NCBI GenBank assembly: GCA_028751075.1
Contig: JAQZDA010000003.1
Coordinates: forward strand, 85,854 to 149,853
DNA length: 64,000 nucleotides
DNA from: Euryarchaeota archaeon Ods02
GTDB taxonomy: Archaea > Halobacteriota > Halobacteria > Halobacteriales > Halorutilaceae
Direction: 5' to 3'
Below, one piece after another: positions 34,242-44,377 of the stretch (its first letter is position 1; every line of letters starts with the position of its first letter). The position numbers were made by a program, and so were the translations under genes. The notes under the pieces are model-generated. The model was not told where the DNA came from, made no database searches, and saw only the letters and a list, made by a program, of their open reading frames with translations.

Positions 34242-35429
34242 ATGACGAAGAAGGTAGTGCTCGCGTTCTCGGGAGGCCTCGACACAAGCGTATGCGTACC
34301 GATGCTGCAGGAGGAGTACGGCTACGACGAGGTGATCCCCGTCGTAGTAGACGTCGGACAGCCGGAGGACGACATGCAGGAGGCGTACGACCGCGCAGAA
34401 GAGCTAGAGCTCGATCTCAGGGTAGTCGACGCATCCGAGGAGTTCGTCGAGGAGATGATCTACCCATCCATACAGGCGAACGGCAGCTACGAAGGCTACC
34501 CCATGGGCACCAGCATGGCCCGCCCCGTCATCGCCCGACACTGCCTCCGCATCGCCGAGGAAGAGGGCGCGGAAGGCCTCGCCCACGGCTGCACGGGGAA
34601 GGGCAACGACCAGCTCCGGTTCGAAGCCGTCTGGCGGCGGAGCGACCTCGAGATAATCGCCCCCATGCGCGAACACAACCTGACTCGCGAATGGGAGCTC
34701 GAGTACTGCAGGGAACACGACATCGACGTCGAAGCCACGGAGGAGGAGCCCTGGAGCATCGACAGCAACGTCTGGAGCCGCTCCGTCGAGGGCGGCGAGC
34801 TAGAGGACCCCGCTACGGAGCCCCCGGAGGAGGTGTTCGAGTGGACGACGTCGCCCGACGACGCACCCGACGGCGGACAGACCGTGGAGATCGAGTTCGA
34901 GGAAGGCGAACCCGTCGCCGTCGACGGCGAAGAGCTCGCACCCGTGGAGCTAGTGAAGCACGTCAACGACGTCGCCGGCAGCCACGGCGTCGGCAGGAAC
35001 GACATGATGGAGGACCGCGTGCTCGGCTTGAAGGTCCGCGAGGTCTACGAACACCCCGCCGCCACCACCCTGCTGAAGGCGCACCGCGACCTCGAGAGCC
35101 TCGTCTTCACCCGCCGACAGCTCAAGCACAAGCAGGGGATAGAGACGGAGTGGAGCGACCTCGCGTACGCCGGCCTCGTCGACGAACCCCTGTTCCACGA
35201 CCTGCAGGCGTACGTCGACAGCAGCCAGGAGCAGGTCACCGGCTCCGTCAGGGTGAAGCTCCACAAGGGCAGCGTCCGCGTCGTCGGCCGCGAGAGCCCC
35301 CACGCGCTTTACGAGGGCGGCATGGTGTCGTTCGACGAAGGAAGCGTCACCGACTCGATCGACCAGACCGACGCCGTCGGCTTCAGCAAGTACCACGGGA
35401 TACAGGGCAGGATGCGGGACTGGTACTGA
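34242..35429 (+). CDS. argG: Argininosuccinate synthase
   Basis: Joins citrulline and aspartate using ATP. 395 residues. The ATP-binding SGGLDTS P-loop-like motif is at the start (VVLAFSGGLDTSVCV); ANGSYEGYPMGTSMARP, AHGCTGKGNDQLRFE and EEPWSIDSNVWSRSVEGGELEDP follow in the family order. The start is ATG 34242 (MTKKVVLAFSGG); an in-frame upstream extension is not conserved-looking. The companion argH is not adjacent. A partial duplicate of its 3' end lies at 36.03-36.09 kb. Confidence 0.95.
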   Translation: MTKKVVLAFSGGLDTSVCVPMLQEEYGYDEVIPVVVDVGQPEDDMQEAYDRAEELELDLRVVDASEEFVEEMIYPSIQANGSYEGYPMGTSMARPVIARHCLRIAEEEGAEGLAHGCTGKGNDQLRFEAVWRRSDLEIIAPMREHNLTREWELEYCREHDIDVEATEEEPWSIDSNVWSRSVEGGELEDPATEPPEEVFEWTTSPDDAPDGGQTVEIEFEEGEPVAVDGEELAPVELVKHVNDVAGSHGVGRNDMMEDRVLGLKVREVYEHPAATTLLKAHRDLESLVFTRRQLKHKQGIETEWSDLAYAGLVDEPLFHDLQAYVDSSQEQVTGSVRVKLHKGSVRVVGRESPHALYEGGMVSFDEGSVTDSIDQTDAVGFSKYHGIQGRMRDWY

Positions 35430-35473
35430 GATAGTGGGGAGTAGCTGACGCCGACACACTGCCTGACAGAGCT

Positions 35474-35761
35474 CTAGTAACCGTATCGTTCGTGTGCGTC
35501 GTCGATGTCCAGTATCTCGGTAACCCGGACCTCGTCTCTATCCTCGTAGACGTCGTAGAAAGCAGTGTACCTCCGTGAGATATGCATCCTGTAACGTTCT
35601 TCTCCGTCTATCACGAGCTTCTCCTTGTCTCCCTTACCTCTCCCGGGGTAAGGATGGTCGGATAGCTTCCGCAGGTTGTCCCTTACTATGCGTTCGCTCT
35701 TGTCGTCCAGATTCCGGAGGAACTCGTCGGCGTCGGGATGCAGCAAGACGTCGTAGCTCAT
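35474..35761 (-). CDS. RelE/ParE-type toxin
   Basis: A 95-residue basic protein, second gene of a pair: its ATG overlaps the antitoxin stop by four bases. It has the RelE fold pattern: YDVLLHPDADEFLRNLDD, a helix, LSDHPYPGRGKGDKEKLVIDGEERYRMHISRRYTAFYDV and the final VRVTEILDIDDAHERYGY. Such toxins cleave mRNA on the ribosome or inhibit gyrase. It lies just downstream of and convergent with argG. Confidence 0.88.
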   Translation of the reverse strand: MSYDVLLHPDADEFLRNLDDKSERIVRDNLRKLSDHPYPGRGKGDKEKLVIDGEERYRMHISRRYTAFYDVYEDRDEVRVTEILDIDDAHERYGY

Positions 35762-35958
35762 CCATCTAACGGCACGAGGTCGTCGGAGTCCATCTCCTCG
35801 GTCTCACGCATGCGTTCCGCGAGCTCCTCCCTGTTCCTCATCCGTCGTTCACGGATTAGCTCCGTAATCACGTCGTCGTACGACTCCCCGACGTCCTTCA
35901 TCTCGTGGAGCCTCTCCCGGGTCTCCTCGGACACCCTGATGGTCTTGTCCACCGACAT
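35758..35958 (-). CDS. Antitoxin of the RelE/ParE pair
   Basis: A 66-residue protein, MSVDKTIRVSEETRERLHEMKDVGESYDDVITELIRE, with an N-terminal beta strand and two helices like RHH/AbrB-type archaeal antitoxins. It is first in the operon, and its start codon lies inside a 14-base palindrome that is likely the autorepression site. It is 66 residues, normal for these small antitoxins. Confidence 0.85.
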   Translation of the reverse strand: MSVDKTIRVSEETRERLHEMKDVGESYDDVITELIRERRMRNREELAERMRETEEMDSDDLVPLDG

Positions 35959-35968
35959 GTATACATGT
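35955..35968. promoter_or_regulatory. Perfect palindrome over the antitoxin start, probable operator
   Basis: ACATGTATACATGT is a perfect palindrome that covers the antitoxin start codon; a second overlapping one, ATACATGTAT, extends it to 35970. It fits autoregulation by a dimeric antitoxin. Confidence 0.7.
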
Positions 35969-36027
35969 ATGCATTGTAGGCGGACGCATAAAACGGTTAC
36001 GTGGGCTTAGGCCATTACTCCATCGTG

Positions 36028-36090
36028 CAGACCGGAGCCGGCTTCAGCAAGTACCACGGGATACAGAGCCGGAAGTGCGACTGGTACTGA
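36028..36090 (+). repeat. Duplicate of the argG 3' end
   Basis: A 63-base segment matches the last 66 bases of argG (35364-35429), including the codons for GFSKYHGIQ and the DWY-stop end. A 27-base stretch is identical. The two copies flank the RelE/antitoxin pair in direct orientation. The copy has a 3-base gap and a few substitutions, so it is not a recent exact duplication. Confidence 0.92.
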
Positions 36091-36139
36091 CGCTTCTCCC
36101 GCAAATGCGGCTCGGCCGGTGTTCAGGCGTGAGCACGAT

Positions 36140-36162
36140 GTTATGGGAAGTGTGCCCATAAC
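36140..36162. promoter_or_regulatory. Inverted repeat upstream of the TumE-like gene
   Basis: GTTATGGG and CCCATAAC are perfect 8-base arms separated by 7 bases, about 40 bases before the ATG of the TumE-like gene. It is a candidate operator for the wHTH antitoxin. Confidence 0.6.
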
Positions 36163-36199
36163 TGTTAAGTACCAGAATGAGAAACATATCAAGAGGGGC

Positions 36200-36511
36200 A
36201 TGACCTGGCAGAAGAGCTGTTCCGAAGAACCGAAGAGTTCGACGACGGCTCGTTACAGGGTCGTCGCATACTCAGTCGAACCAGACGAACACTACACGGA
36301 AGGCGTCAAATACTCGTTCCAGTACTGCGACCAGGAAGACGAGAACGCCCTTCGGTACGACAACAGCCGACATTCTACCGACATACCGAAACACCACAGA
36401 CACGTTGGAAGACTCGAGGAGATCGAACCGGTCGAATACTCGGGAGACATCGCAGCTCACCTCGAACTGTTCCATACAGAGGTACACAGACTCAGGAAGG
36501 AGGGAGCGTGA
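36200..36511 (+). CDS. TumE-like (DUF6516) toxin
   Basis: A 103-residue protein with the TumE family pattern: TARYRVVAYSVEPDEHYTEGVKYSFQYCDQEDENALRYDN followed by HHRHVGRLEEIEPVEY and a C-terminal helix. ATG 36200 is preferred to an upstream ATG because GAGG lies just before it and the operator-like inverted repeat lies between them. It is directly followed by a wHTH antitoxin (stop and ATG adjacent), the usual order. Molecular target unknown to me. Confidence 0.78.
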   Translation: MTWQKSCSEEPKSSTTARYRVVAYSVEPDEHYTEGVKYSFQYCDQEDENALRYDNSRHSTDIPKHHRHVGRLEEIEPVEYSGDIAAHLELFHTEVHRLRKEGA

Positions 36512-36937
36512 ATGACTGACTACGAACACGACGATGAAGGCGAAGTACCTGAAGGCGTCGACTTCGTGATAACCTCCATGCCACACGACCAGTTCGAACG
36601 AGAGACGAGACGACGGCTCCAGGAAGCCGTAGATGACGACGAACCACAGGACCACGTTCACAACTTCGAGGACCCGAAGAAGGTACAGAAGCTATTCGCA
36701 CCGAGCAGATTGGACCTGCTCGTCGCGCTACTGGAGGACGACTACGAAAGCATCAACAGACTCGCACAGGCGGTAGACCGGGACTACAAGGACGTCTACG
36801 AGGACCTCCAACTCCTGTCCGACTACGGACTCGTAAGGTTCGACGACACGTCCCCTGGTCGCTCTAAAAAACCATACGTACCATACGAGAACGTACGTGT
36901 CGAGGTCGAAGTCGGTCGAACGAAACCAGACGCCTGA
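36512..36937 (+). CDS. Winged-helix antitoxin, TumA/HVO_A0114-like
   Basis: A 141-residue DNA-binding protein. Residues about 60-125 are a winged helix: RLDLLVALLEDDYESINRLAQAVDRDYKDVYEDLQLLSDYGLVRFDD, then SKKPYVPYENVRVEVEV as the wing. This matches the HVO_A0114 family that pairs with DUF6516 toxins. Residues 1-60 are acidic and may contact the toxin. It begins at the base after the toxin stop. A decayed copy of its 3' half follows. Confidence 0.85.
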   Translation: MTDYEHDDEGEVPEGVDFVITSMPHDQFERETRRRLQEAVDDDEPQDHVHNFEDPKKVQKLFAPSRLDLLVALLEDDYESINRLAQAVDRDYKDVYEDLQLLSDYGLVRFDDTSPGRSKKPYVPYENVRVEVEVGRTKPDA

Positions 36938-36974
36938 CCCTGTACATATATCCGCATAGGAACGAGGGGATTGA

Positions 36975-37121
36975 AAGGACGTGCACGGCGACGTCTAACA
37001 GCTCGCGGAGTACGGCATAGTCCGGTTCGACGACAGCACACCCGGACGACGTAAGAAACCACACGTACCCTACGACAGCGTCAGGGTCGAGGTCGAGGTA
37101 GGGGAAGCCGCGGAGGGTTAG
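36975..37121 (+). pseudogene. Decayed copy of the wHTH antitoxin 3' end
   Basis: In one frame the segment reads KDVHGDV-stop-QLAEYGIVRFDDSTPGRRKKP, then VPYDSVRVEVEVGEAAEG and a stop. It aligns with the intact antitoxin (KDVYEDLQLLSDYGLVRFDD...). A TAA at 36996-36998 stands in the position of a glutamine codon, and a TGA precedes the match. It is probably the remnant of a second TumE/TumA module, of which the toxin and N-terminal half are gone. Confidence 0.8.
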
Positions 37122-37151
37122 TCCAGAATACTGCAACGTTCGTTCTCGAAA

Positions 37152-37814
37152 CTAACGCCCTCTATCCAGTCTATCCGCCAGCGAATCCGGCAGCCCCTCC
37201 TCACGTCTGATGTTCTCCTGTACTCTCTCAATCGGGTACTCCACCCTACGTAGCTCGACATCCAAGCTGTCGACGTCGACGACGGCGTATCCTGCGCGTG
37301 GGTCGCCGTCCCGGGGCTGCCCCACGCTGCCGGGGTTCACGACGACGCCTTCCAAGAACTCCTCCATCCCCTGGACGTGCGTGTGTCCGAGCACGAGAGA
37401 GTCGACGTCGTCCGGCAGGAGGTCGCCGGTGAACTCCTCGGGGTAGGTGTACCGGTCGGGTGCGCCGGGTGCGCCGTGTGCGAGGTGGACGCCGTCGACG
37501 GGTTCGTCTTCCACCGGCAGGTCGGCGACGTACCTGTAGCTGTCGTCCCGGAGGGCTTCCTGCGTCCAGTCGACGGCTTGGCCGGCGACCGAGTGGAAGC
37601 CGAACTCCGTGTCGCCGGTGACGGCGCGGTCGTGGTTACCCGAGATAGAGGTGACGTCCTCCTGCTGGAAGGTGTCGACGACGGCGTTCGGGTAGGGGTT
37701 GTATCCGACGACGTCGCCGGCGTGGACGACGGCGTCGACCGCGGGCATGTCCGCGAGCACGGCGTTCAACGCTGGCGCGTTCGCGTGGACGTCGCTGATC
37801 AAGCCGACCTTCAT
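37152..37814 (-). CDS. Metallophosphoesterase, YfcE-like
   Basis: A 220-residue calcineurin-like phosphoesterase. Metal ligands are visible in order: ISDVHAN, HAGDVVGYNP, SGNHDRAV, HGAPG and LGHTHVQG, with NPGSVGQPRDGDPRAGYAVVD at the end. Small haloarchaeal members are cyclic-nucleotide or phosphodiester enzymes of unknown natural substrate. ATG 37814 is used; a TTATATA box is centred 29 bases before it. Confidence 0.9.
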   Translation of the reverse strand: MKVGLISDVHANAPALNAVLADMPAVDAVVHAGDVVGYNPYPNAVVDTFQQEDVTSISGNHDRAVTGDTEFGFHSVAGQAVDWTQEALRDDSYRYVADLPVEDEPVDGVHLAHGAPGAPDRYTYPEEFTGDLLPDDVDSLVLGHTHVQGMEEFLEGVVVNPGSVGQPRDGDPRAGYAVVDVDSLDVELRRVEYPIERVQENIRREEGLPDSLADRLDRGR

Positions 37815-37839
37815 CTGAACCCGTCTAAGGTCTCCAGGG

Positions 37840-37846
37840 TATATAA
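37840..37846 (-). promoter_or_regulatory. TATA box of the metallophosphoesterase gene
   Basis: TTATATA on the minus strand lies about 29 bases before ATG 37814 and supports leaderless transcription. Confidence 0.5.
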
Positions 37847-37890
37847 CCTTCAGCCGTTGTAGAACGAAACCTTCAGCCGTTGTAGAACGA
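37845..37890. repeat. Two perfect tandem 23-base copies at the purO 3' end
   Basis: A 23-base unit, starting AACCTTCAGCCGTTGTAG, is repeated exactly at 37845-37867 and 37868-37890. The second copy contains the last codons and stop of purO. The first copy touches the promoter of the phosphoesterase. It is a recent tandem duplication of the gene end. Confidence 0.95.
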
Positions 37891-38430
37891 GGTCTCGCCG
37901 TCGTACACCGCGCAGGCTGCGACGGGGTGTTCATAGTCGAGGTCGTAGGCTTTCTCCGCTGCCTCCTCCGCCGACTTCGCGGTGAAGTCGAACGCCCGCG
38001 GCCGATCCTCCTCGTACGTCGCCACCAGCGTCGGCTCCTCCACGGCTTCCACGTGGAGTCCGTCGCGGCGCACCGTCGCCACGTAGCTCTCGCCTTCGCT
38101 GTCGACGTAGCCCGCGATACGTGGGGTGTCGTAGTCGTCCTTCTCGAAGTCCATCGCCAGGAGCGCGAGCGCGAGCGCGTCCCGCGCCGGATACCCTAGC
38201 TCTATCTTCTCCGCCACCGGGTCGACGTGGCTTCCGTTGCCGATGACGTGTCCGCTGCCGGCGCTGCGGAGGCAGCTGTAGCTCACGTAGGGGTTATCGT
38301 AGCTGTCCTCCGGCACCACGGCGAAAGAGCCGTCGTCGTGTTCGCGGATGACGCGGTCGGGATACGACCGGCTGCTGACTCGGTAGACCCCGTACTCCGG
38401 CGCTATCACGAGGAACCTTCCCAGGTACAT
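37873..38430 (-). CDS. purO: Archaeal IMP cyclohydrolase PurO
   Basis: Closes the purine ring, FAICAR to IMP, in archaea that lack bacterial PurH. 185 residues. The N-terminal [26 protein letters not shown] is the signature start of PurO, followed by [57 protein letters not shown]. It is just downstream of gyrA on the same strand (48-base gap). Confidence 0.93.
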   Translation of the reverse strand: MYLGRFLVIAPEYGVYRVSSRSYPDRVIREHDDGSFAVVPEDSYDNPYVSYSCLRSAGSGHVIGNGSHVDPVAEKIELGYPARDALALALLAMDFEKDDYDTPRIAGYVDSEGESYVATVRRDGLHVEAVEEPTLVATYEEDRPRAFDFTAKSAEEAAEKAYDLDYEHPVAACAVYDGETSFYNG

Positions 38431-38478
38431 GGAAGCAAGGAGAAGGGCGAGTGGATTACTTCTTTCGAACCCGCATCG

Positions 38479-40962
38479 TCAGTTCTCCGACTCTTCAGCG
38501 TCAGCGTCCGTCTCGAGAGATGCGTCGGGGTCGAAGGGTTCGACGCTCGCCACCCGGTCGCCGTCCTCTAGCTTCATCACGACGACGCCCATCGTGTTCC
38601 TGCCCTGCAGGCTGACCTCGTCGACGTGGGTGCGCATTATCTGCCCCTGCTCCGTCATCAAGATGACGTCCTGTCCCTCGCTGACTGCGTTCACGCTGAC
38701 TGCGCCGCCGTTCCGGCTGTCGGTCTTGATGTCGATGTTGCCGTACCCGTAACGGGATTGTTTGCTGTACTCGTCGAGCGAGGTGCGTTTGCCGTAGCCG
38801 TTCTCCGTCACCGTCAGCAGGGAGGATTCGTCGTCGGCGTAGTCGAAGCCCGCGACCTCGTCGCCGTCCCGGAGCTTTACGCCGCCGACGCCCTGCGTGT
38901 ACCTGCCGGTCACCGACACCTCGTCCTCGTCGAAACGGATGGCGTTACCGTCACGGGTGCCGATCACGAGCTCGGTTTCTCCATCGGTGACTACGACGTC
39001 GACGAGCTCATCTCCTTCACGGAGCTTGATGGCGTTGATGCCCGTCGACAGGATGTTGTCGAACTCCTCCGCATGCGTACGGTTCACCATACCCTGCTTC
39101 GTCACCATGACCACGCATTCGTCGTCCGTGAAGTCGTCGGTGTTGACGACGGCCGTCACCTCTTCGCCGTCGTCGAGGTCGAGTATGTTGACGACGCTTC
39201 GGCCGCGCGCCGTACGACCCATCTCCGGCAGCTCGTAGGTCTTGACGCGGTGGACGCGGCCGTGGTTGGTGAAGCAGAGGACGTAGTCGTGAGTCGACGC
39301 CTGGAACACCTGCGAGACCGCGTCGCCTTCCTTGAGGTCGCAGCCGATGATACCTTTCCCGCCCCGACGTTGCGCGTCGAACTCCTCCAGGGGCATCCGT
39401 TTGGCGTAGCCGTCACGCGTCAACACCACTATCTCGCGGCGTCTGGGGATGAGGTCCTCGTCCGTGACCTCGTCCCCTGCTTCCTCGACACGGGTGCGTC
39501 GTTCGTCGTCGTACCCCTCCTTGATCTCCAGCAGCTCGTCCTTTATCACCTGCATGAGCTCGCTCTCGCTCGCGAGTATCTCGTTCAGGCGTTCGATGGT
39601 GTCCTGAAGGTCGGTGTACTCGCTCTCTATCTCCTCGGTCTCCAATGACGTCAGGCTGCCGAGCTGCATTCGGACGACGTGGTCGCTCTGCTCCTCCGTG
39701 AACCCGTACTCCGCCTCCAGCGCCTCCCGTGCGGCGTCGCGGTCCTCGCTGTCCTGTATGAGCTCGACTACGTCCTCCGCGTTCTCCACGGCGACGAGCC
39801 GGCCTTCGAGCACGTGGGCGCGGTCCTCCGCCTCCTCCAGCCGGTGTTCGGTGCGTCGGGTGACGACCTCCTTCCGATGGGCGACGTACTCCTCTATCAT
39901 CTCCTTGAGGTCGAGAACCCGGGGTTCCCCGTCGACTAAGGCGAGGTTGATGACGCTGAACGTCTTCTCCAGACGTGTGTGTTCGTAGAGCTGGTTCTCC
40001 ACTACCTCCGGCACCGCGTCCCGCCGTAGCTCGACGACGACGCGGATTCCGTCGCGGTCGCTCTCGTCACGTATGTCGCGTATGCCTTCGATTGTGCCGT
40101 CGTTGACGGAGTCCGCCATCTTCTCGATCAACTTGGATTTGTCGACCTGATAGGGTATCTCGTCGATGACTATGCGGTCGTCCTCGAACCGGGTTACTCC
40201 GCGGTTGGTCAGTCGGGCGCGTCCGGATTCGTACGCCTGTTTGACTGCGTTCTTACCGACGATGCGTCCGCCGGTGGGGAAGTCCGGCCCCTCCACGTGC
40301 TCCATCAGGTCTGCGACCGTGCAGTCGGGGTCGTCGATGACCTCTACGCAGGCGTCGACGACCTCGCCGAGGTTGTGCGGCGGTATCGACGTCGACATCC
40401 CTACGGCGATGCCGCTGGAGCCGTTGACCAGGAGGTTGGGGAAACCTGCGGGCAGGACCTCGGGTTCGTCGATCCGGTCGTCGTAGCTCGACATCCAGTC
40501 GACGGTGTCCTCGTCGATGTCCTCCAGCATCTCCTCCGCTATCTCGCTCATCCTGGCCTCCGTGTAACGCATCGCCGCCGGCGGGTCGCCGTCGACGCTG
40601 CCGAAGTTACCCTGTCCGTCGACGAGCGGGTACCGCATGCTGAAGTCCTGCGCCATCCGGACGAGAGCGTCGTAGATCGCGCTGTCGCCGTGGGGATGCC
40701 AGTTACCCATCGCCGTACCGACTACGGACGAGCTCTTGCGGTAGCTGCTGTTGGAGGTTATTCCCTCGTACTCCATCGCGTACAGTATCCGCCGGTGGAC
40801 GGGCTTCAGACCGTCGCGTACGTCCGGTAGGGCGCGGCCGGCGATGACGCTCATCGCGTAGTCGATGTAGCTCTGCTCCATCTCGTCCTCGACGCGGACG
40901 TTCTCGATGTTCGCCGCCTCGACGTCGGGGTAGTCGCGGACGTCGTCGGGGTTCGAGCTCAC
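38479..40962 (-). CDS. gyrA: DNA gyrase subunit A
   Basis: Breaks and rejoins DNA in the gyrase A2B2 complex. 827 residues. [25 protein letters not shown] and the catalytic Tyr in MRYTEARM are at the N terminus; the IIVTNLPYQV-type region is [19 protein letters not shown]. The C-terminal beta-pinwheel carries the gyrase box [13 protein letters not shown], so it can wrap DNA and supercoil negatively. It starts with GTG. It follows gyrB with an 82-base gap. Confidence 0.96.
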   Translation of the reverse strand: MSSNPDDVRDYPDVEAANIENVRVEDEMEQSYIDYAMSVIAGRALPDVRDGLKPVHRRILYAMEYEGITSNSSYRKSSSVVGTAMGNWHPHGDSAIYDALVRMAQDFSMRYPLVDGQGNFGSVDGDPPAAMRYTEARMSEIAEEMLEDIDEDTVDWMSSYDDRIDEPEVLPAGFPNLLVNGSSGIAVGMSTSIPPHNLGEVVDACVEVIDDPDCTVADLMEHVEGPDFPTGGRIVGKNAVKQAYESGRARLTNRGVTRFEDDRIVIDEIPYQVDKSKLIEKMADSVNDGTIEGIRDIRDESDRDGIRVVVELRRDAVPEVVENQLYEHTRLEKTFSVINLALVDGEPRVLDLKEMIEEYVAHRKEVVTRRTEHRLEEAEDRAHVLEGRLVAVENAEDVVELIQDSEDRDAAREALEAEYGFTEEQSDHVVRMQLGSLTSLETEEIESEYTDLQDTIERLNEILASESELMQVIKDELLEIKEGYDDERRTRVEEAGDEVTDEDLIPRRREIVVLTRDGYAKRMPLEEFDAQRRGGKGIIGCDLKEGDAVSQVFQASTHDYVLCFTNHGRVHRVKTYELPEMGRTARGRSVVNILDLDDGEEVTAVVNTDDFTDDECVVMVTKQGMVNRTHAEEFDNILSTGINAIKLREGDELVDVVVTDGETELVIGTRDGNAIRFDEDEVSVTGRYTQGVGGVKLRDGDEVAGFDYADDESSLLTVTENGYGKRTSLDEYSKQSRYGYGNIDIKTDSRNGGAVSVNAVSEGQDVILMTEQGQIMRTHVDEVSLQGRNTMGVVVMKLEDGDRVASVEPFDPDASLETDADAEESEN

Positions 40963-41044
40963 TCTACCCGGCCTCCATAAGATCTCTGTTGCGGTAGCGT
41001 ATCCAGTATCCTATGTTCACTCTGTCGCAGTATCGTATCCTGTC

Positions 41045-42997
<1,953 letters not shown>

Positions 42998-43071
42998 TCA
43001 GGAACCCCCTTAAGCGTACCGTTGTACGGTGGTTTCATCCACGCCCCAGCAGCGTTAATCTAACCGGTTCT

Positions 43072-43350
43072 CTAGCGTTCGACGTATCTGTCCTGAACCC
43101 TTGGGTTGACGGCGCGGAAACCAGGACCGAGCGCACGCCACATCTCCGTCATCTCCTCCCACGGCCCCTCGTCGTCGACGTGCTCTAGGACGTCGCTGAA
43201 CCGGATCTCCTCGTCGAAAGCCAACATGATCTCTCTGTCGCCGTACTCCTCGAGATCGCCGCGTGAGACGGGTAGGTCGTCTTCGTCTATCCACGTCGAC
43301 GCCGCCTTCATCCCGTATCCGTTGCCGTCCTCGGGCTCCACTATAGGCAT
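43072..43350 (-). CDS. Small haloarchaeal protein, resembling DUF5785
   Basis: A 92-residue acidic protein: MPIVEPEDGNGYGMKAASTWIDEDDLPVSRGDLEEYGDREIML... FSDVLEHVDDEGPWEEMTEMW. The layout (short acidic start, then DLPVSRGDLEEYGDR and a DVLEHVDD helix) is similar to the DUF5785 family of haloarchaea, as I recall it. Function unknown. It lies upstream of gyrB on the same strand. Confidence 0.6.
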   Translation of the reverse strand: MPIVEPEDGNGYGMKAASTWIDEDDLPVSRGDLEEYGDREIMLAFDEEIRFSDVLEHVDDEGPWEEMTEMWRALGPGFRAVNPRVQDRYVER

Positions 43351-43441
43351 ACCCTACGTTGCGGGAAAACAGGGTTAAATCTAACTGATTGAAGACGTTT
43401 CCGCAGGCGACGAAGACAGTAGGAAGACGTGCGCTCCCGGG

Positions 43442-44260
43442 TCAGTTGATGCTGCAGGCGGCGTCGTACTCGACCTCCTGCACGCTGTCGATGCTCGGCG
43501 CCTCGCTGCAGACAGGGCAGTTAGGGTCCGGACGAATCTCGACCACGTCGAACGACATCTCGAGGCTGTCGTAGAACACCATGCGGCCGTCGAGGGATTC
43601 TCCGATGTCGAGGATGTGCTTCACCACCTCCGTCGCCTGGATGACTCCGACGACGCCGGGCAGTACGCCGATGACTCCGGCGGCGGCGCAGTTCGGCACC
43701 ATGCCCTCCGGCGGGGCTTCGGGGAACATACAGCGGTAGCATGGTCCGTCGGGGTCTGTGAACGACGTCACCTGGCCTTCGAACTTGAAGATCGCTCCGT
43801 GGCTGAAGGGTTTGTCCGCGAGCGTGCAGGCGTCGTTGACGAGGTACCGTGTGGCGAAGTTGTCGGTGCCGTCGACGACGAAGTCGTAGCTCTGGATGAG
43901 GTTCTCGATGTTGTTCGGAGCCACCCTCATGTCGTGTTTCTCCACCTCTACGTCGGGGTTCATCTCGTGAACGAACTCCTCCGCGCTGTCGACCTTCTTC
44001 CGGCCGACGTCGCCGTCGCCGTGTATGACCTGACGCTGTAGGTTGCTGCGTTCGACCTCGTCGTCGTCCACTATCCCGAGGGTTCCGACTCCGGCAGCGG
44101 CGAGGTACTGGATTATCGGGCTGCCGAGCCCACCCGCTCCGATACAGAGAACGCGGCTGTTCAAGAGCTTCTGCTGTCCATCGGGTCCGACCTCGTCGAG
44201 TATGATGTGCCGGCTGTACCGGTCCACCTGCGTCGCGTCGAGTTTCGCGCCTTCGCTCAT
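43442..44260 (-). CDS. ubaA: Ubiquitin-like (SAMP) activating E1 enzyme UbaA
   Basis: Adenylates the C terminus of ubiquitin-like SAMP proteins for protein modification and sulfur transfer to tRNA/molybdopterin. 272 residues of the MoeB/ThiF family: ATP motif CIGAGGLGSPII, DDDEVERSNLQRQ, VVDGTDNFATRYLVND, catalytic Cys near VPNCAAAGVIG, and zinc cysteines CYRCMFP with CPVC. ATG 44260 is used. No rhodanese domain and no samp gene adjacent. Confidence 0.92.
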   Translation of the reverse strand: MSEGAKLDATQVDRYSRHIILDEVGPDGQQKLLNSRVLCIGAGGLGSPIIQYLAAAGVGTLGIVDDDEVERSNLQRQVIHGDGDVGRKKVDSAEEFVHEMNPDVEVEKHDMRVAPNNIENLIQSYDFVVDGTDNFATRYLVNDACTLADKPFSHGAIFKFEGQVTSFTDPDGPCYRCMFPEAPPEGMVPNCAAAGVIGVLPGVVGVIQATEVVKHILDIGESLDGRMVFYDSLEMSFDVVEIRPDPNCPVCSEAPSIDSVQEVEYDAACSIN

Positions 44261-44377
44261 TCGTAACTGGAGATAGAGTCCACCGTATAAAGACGGTTGT
44301 GGTATCGGCAAAAAACCACGCACAGCCACGAACCGAGGTGGTACAGAGCGGCCAGCAATCACCGACGTCCACCGTCG

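Noticed and set aside
34242..35434. Arg-rich second frame inside argG
   Set aside because: High GC creates a long open shadow frame; ArgG matches its family throughout.
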